From Thiobacillus sp. (lineage in GTDB: Bacteria; Pseudomonadota; Gammaproteobacteria; Burkholderiales; Thiobacillaceae), in the NCBI GenBank assembly GCA_020217265.1, contig JAIWOS010000044.1, forward strand, positions 1 to 8,803: a DNA stretch of 8,803 bases, read 5' to 3'. Numbering within the stretch: position 1 is the first letter of the stretch; the number at the start of each line of letters is the position of its first letter. The position numbers and the translations under genes are program-made. Below the pieces are notes generated by a model. The model was not told the DNA's origin, ran no database searches, and worked only from the letters and a program-made list of their open reading frames with translations. Below, piece after piece: positions 7,009 to 8,803 of this stretch.

Positions 7009-8005
7009 GCTGTTCTCCTGTTGGCATTTCATTGGCGCCGGCGGCCAGCAGCTTTTCGACGCGCAGGGTGTACTGGCCGTTGAAGGTGCCGTAGGCGCAT
7101 TCCATCACCGGCACGCCGTCCACTTTGGCTTCCACGGTGGGCTGGATGTCGAGGGGAATGACGTCACCGGCCTTGAGGTTGACGATGTCGCGCAGGCTCA
7201 CCTGCGCGGTGCCTAGATCGGCGACGAGTTCGACTTCGGCGAGCTGAACCTGCTGGCGCATCAAACGCAGCCAGCGTTTGTCGACCTCGAGGTTTTCCGC
7301 CTGCAGTGCGCTGGTGAGCAGATCCTTGATCGGCTCGATCATCGAATAGGGCAGGCAGAAGTGCATTTCTCCGCTGTTCTGGCCTAGCTCGATGGAAAAA
7401 GTGATGTGCACCACCACTTCGTTCGGCGTGGCGATGTTCGTGAACTGCGTGTTCATTTCCGAACGCACGAACTCGAACTCGATGGGGTAGATCGGCTCCC
7501 AGGATTTCGCATAGGACTCGAACACGATGCCAAGCATGCGCTGAATGATGCGATGTTCGGTCTGGGTGAAATCGCGGCCCTCGATGCGGGTGTGGAAGCG
7601 TCCGTCGCCGCCGAACAGGTTGTCCACCACGAGGAACACCAGGTCGGGATTGAAGATCATCAGCGCGGTACCGCGCAGTGGCTTGAACTGTACCAGGTTG
7701 AGGTTGGTCGGCACGACCAGGTTGCGGATGAACTCACTGTATTTCGACACCCGCACCGGGCCGACCGAGATTTCCACGTTGCGGCGCAGGAAGTTGTAGA
7801 AGCCGATGCGGGCCTGCCGCGCGAAACGCTCGTTGATGATTTCGAGCGTCGGCATGCGGCCGCGCACGATGCGTTCCTGCGTTGCCAGGTTATAGGGGCG
7901 CACCGCATTTGGATCCGCCTGCTCGACGGGCGCCTCGTCGACTTCGCCGGTTACCCCCTTGAGGAGGGCGTCGACTTCGTCCTGCGAGAGAAAGCTGTCG
8001 GCCAT
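7001..8005 (-). CDS. fliM: FliM, flagellar motor switch protein and CheY-P target
   Basis: FliM sits in the C-ring, receives CheY-P at its N-terminus and passes the signal to FliG to reverse rotation. The 334 residues equal the E. coli length. The N-terminal CheY-binding peptide is intact (SFLSQDEVDALLKG, 4-17), followed by a flexible linker. The middle CheC/CheX-like domain spans about 45-235 with the FliG-contact motif GGDGRF (132-137). The C-terminal SpoA domain (about 250-320) pairs with FliN. The ATG at 8005 is supported by this N-terminus. GGAA (complement of 8013-8016) is the ribosome site, and the whole spacer to the ATG is a run of seven C (7 G on the + strand). It lies 14 bases after fliL and overlaps fliN by eight bases. 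Confidence 0.98.
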   Translation of the reverse strand: MADSFLSQDEVDALLKGVTGEVDEAPVEQADPNAVRPYNLATQERIVRGRMPTLEIINERFARQARIGFYNFLRRNVEISVGPVRVSKYSEFIRNLVVPTNLNLVQFKPLRGTALMIFNPDLVFLVVDNLFGGDGRFHTRIEGRDFTQTEHRIIQRMLGIVFESYAKSWEPIYPIEFEFVRSEMNTQFTNIATPNEVVVHITFSIELGQNSGEMHFCLPYSMIEPIKDLLTSALQAENLEVDKRWLRLMRQQVQLAEVELVADLGTAQVSLRDIVNLKAGDVIPLDIQPTVEAKVDGVPVMECAYGTFNGQYTLRVEKLLAAGANEMPTGEQHV

Positions 8006-8019
8006 GGGGGGGTTCCGGC

Positions 8020-8493
8020 TTACTGGATCACGAAAGTGGTGAACAGCACGTCGCTGACTTCCTGCGGCTTGCCCTTGGGTTCCACGGGTTCGTTCACCGC
8101 GGCGAGGATGGCCTGGGCGAGCTTCTTTTTATCCGCTTCGGTCGCCAGGGTTTCGGGGCTCTGGCTCGACAGCAGACTCAGCAGGCGGCTGCGGATGCGC
8201 GGCATGTGCAGCTTCAGCAGGTCGACCTGCTCCTGGTTGTAGAGCTGCAGGGTGATGTCGGTCTGGAGATACTGCTCGCCGCCCTGGAGGTTGACGGTAA
8301 AGGTTTCCAGCGGCATGAAGAGCGGCGTCTTCGGTGGTTCCGGCTCGGCGTGCGCCTTGTCGGCGTGGCCGGGCTTGAGCGCGAACCACGCGCCCGCCCC
8401 GCCGCCGGCCAGCAGCACGACGAGGCCAAGGATGATGAACAGCAGCTTCTTCGATTTCTTGGGGGCGTCGGCAGCTTCAGCGGGCTTGGACAT
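8020..8493 (-). CDS. fliL: FliL, flagellar basal-body/stator-associated membrane protein
   Basis: FliL is a single-pass inner-membrane protein near the motor that supports stator function, especially under load. The 157-residue product has a short Ala/Lys-rich cytoplasmic start, one transmembrane helix (about 17-39), a Pro/Glu-rich linker and a periplasmic domain (about 58-157). Typical features are PLFMPLETFTVNLQGGEQYLQTDITLQ (start at 57), the helix with LLKLHMPRIRSRLLSLLS (92-109) and the C-terminal VSDVLFTTFVIQ. GAGGAA lies about nine bases before the ATG. fliL is the first gene after the 184-base gap behind fliK and leads straight into fliM, so it is probably the first gene of a transcript that includes fliMNOPQR. 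Confidence 0.97.
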   Translation of the reverse strand: MSKPAEAADAPKKSKKLLFIILGLVVLLAGGGAGAWFALKPGHADKAHAEPEPPKTPLFMPLETFTVNLQGGEQYLQTDITLQLYNQEQVDLLKLHMPRIRSRLLSLLSSQSPETLATEADKKKLAQAILAAVNEPVEPKGKPQEVSDVLFTTFVIQ

Positions 8494-8541
8494 CGGTTCG
8501 GTTCCTCTGCGAACAATGGGATGGGCGTGTAGGCATTATTG

Positions 8542-8569
8542 CTATCGGCCACATCCCGCGATGCCTTGA
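8542..8569 (-). promoter_or_regulatory. Weak sigma-28-like promoter candidate upstream of fliL
   Basis: On the - strand TCAAG (complement of 8565-8569) is followed after 15 bases by GCCGATAG (complement of 8542-8549). The -10 element matches 7 of 8 bases of the FliA consensus GCCGATAA. The -35 element shares its TCAAG start with the cheY candidate, but the next three bases do not match and the spacer is one base longer. The element lies about 50 bases before the fliL ATG, beside a pyrimidine-rich tract (complement of about 8570-8586). Confidence 0.35.
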
Positions 8570-8650
8570 AAAGAGGGGAAAAAAGCAGGGAATTCGCGGT
8601 TTGGGGCAGGGCGGATTTCATTCCAGCTCCCGGCCGGGACATGCGACGGA

Positions 8651-8670
8651 GTCGGCCAGGCATGGCCGAC
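8651..8670 (-). terminator. Perfect hairpin just after fliK, terminator- or attenuator-like
   Basis: On the - strand GTCGGCCA pairs with TGGCCGAC, an eight-base perfect stem around a four-base loop, starting seven bases after the fliK stop. No T-run follows directly, so intrinsic termination would be inefficient; it may reduce read-through into fliL or protect the fliK transcript end. Its position right behind a stop codon, in the only gap of the operon, supports function. Confidence 0.5.
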
Positions 8671-8677
8671 CCGCGTA

Positions 8678-8803
8678 TCAGGCAAACGTATCGACCAACC
8701 CGCGCCCGCCGCGCAGCGGCTGTGTCAGTGTGACGGCGGCCTCGACGGCGCCGCCGCCATCGCCGCCCGGGAACGGCGTGGCGGCGCGCTGCGGGGCGCG
8801 TCC
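8678..8803 (-). CDS. fliK: FliK, hook-length control protein, C-terminal 41 residues (5' end outside window)
   Basis: The - strand frame is open from the window edge to a TGA at 8678-8680. It encodes 41 residues rich in Gly, Ala and Arg, ending RGGRGLVDTFA. A C-terminal (G)LVDTFA or similar is the usual end of proteobacterial FliK proteins, and fliK commonly stands directly before fliL, as here. FliK is secreted as a molecular ruler and makes FlhB switch from hook to filament export when the hook is full length. The fragment covers only the variable tail after the conserved C-terminal switch domain, so the domain itself cannot be checked here. The name rests on the terminal motif plus gene order; the rest of the gene lies beyond base 8803. 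Confidence 0.82.
   Translation of the reverse strand, partial: GRAPQRAATPFPGGDGGGAVEAAVTLTQPLRGGRGLVDTFA

Noticed and set aside
5254..7216. Long + strand open frames (352 and 370 codons) opposite fliQ, fliP, fliO, fliN and part of fliM
   Set aside because: They are rich in His, Arg and Gly, lack domains, and cross several - strand genes of certain identity. They reflect codon bias on the coding strand.
7406..8242. + strand open frame (278 codons) opposite fliM and fliL
   Set aside because: It is a shadow of two conserved genes, with no ribosome site or motif of its own.
8520..8560. Possible sigma-54 or sigma-70 promoter before fliL (GG/GC pairs; AATAAT)
   Set aside because: No GG-N10-GC spacing fits the sigma-54 pattern here, and AATAAT has no -35 partner at 16-18 bases.

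Overview
The window is a chromosomal motility locus from a Gram-negative bacterium, most likely a high-GC betaproteobacterium. That placement is inferred from three things: the set of chemotaxis genes (cheR, cheD, cheB, cheY and cheZ, with no cheC seen here), the fliKLMNOPQR order, and CheY and CheZ proteins that closely resemble the enterobacterial ones. I cannot name a genus from sequence alone.

Layout. The left half (1-4307) reads on the + strand. It holds the 3' end of a methyl-accepting chemotaxis protein gene, then cheR, cheD and cheB, tightly packed and probably co-transcribed. A short gap follows with a strong match to a sigma-28 (FliA) promoter, then cheY and cheZ. The right half (4372-8803) reads on the - strand. 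From high to low coordinates it holds the 3' end of fliK, a 184-base gap with a hairpin and a weaker sigma-28-like promoter, then fliL, fliM, fliN, fliO, fliP, fliQ and fliR. fliM to fliP overlap each other. The two halves converge at 4308-4371, where a symmetrical hairpin could end transcription from both sides. No stretch over 300 bases lacks a gene.

How the genes work together. The receptor fragment belongs to the signalling end of a chemoreceptor that drives a CheA kinase, not seen here. CheR and CheB methylate and demethylate receptors, and CheD deamidates receptor glutamines. CheY carries the phosphoryl signal to FliM/FliN in the motor switch, and CheZ removes it. FliO, FliP, FliQ and FliR build the flagellar type III export gate, FliK sets hook length and the export switch, and FliL supports the stator and motor at the inner membrane. 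The window therefore contains both the messenger (CheY) and its motor target (FliM, with an intact N-terminal CheY-binding motif).

Novelty. I see no mobile element, CRISPR array, RNA gene, toxin or defence gene, and no undescribed system. The points worth a second look are regulatory: the two FliA-type promoter candidates, the hairpins, a seven-base homopolymer that forms the whole ribosome-site-to-start spacer of fliM, the GTG start of fliP inside fliO, and the FliK tail at the window edge.
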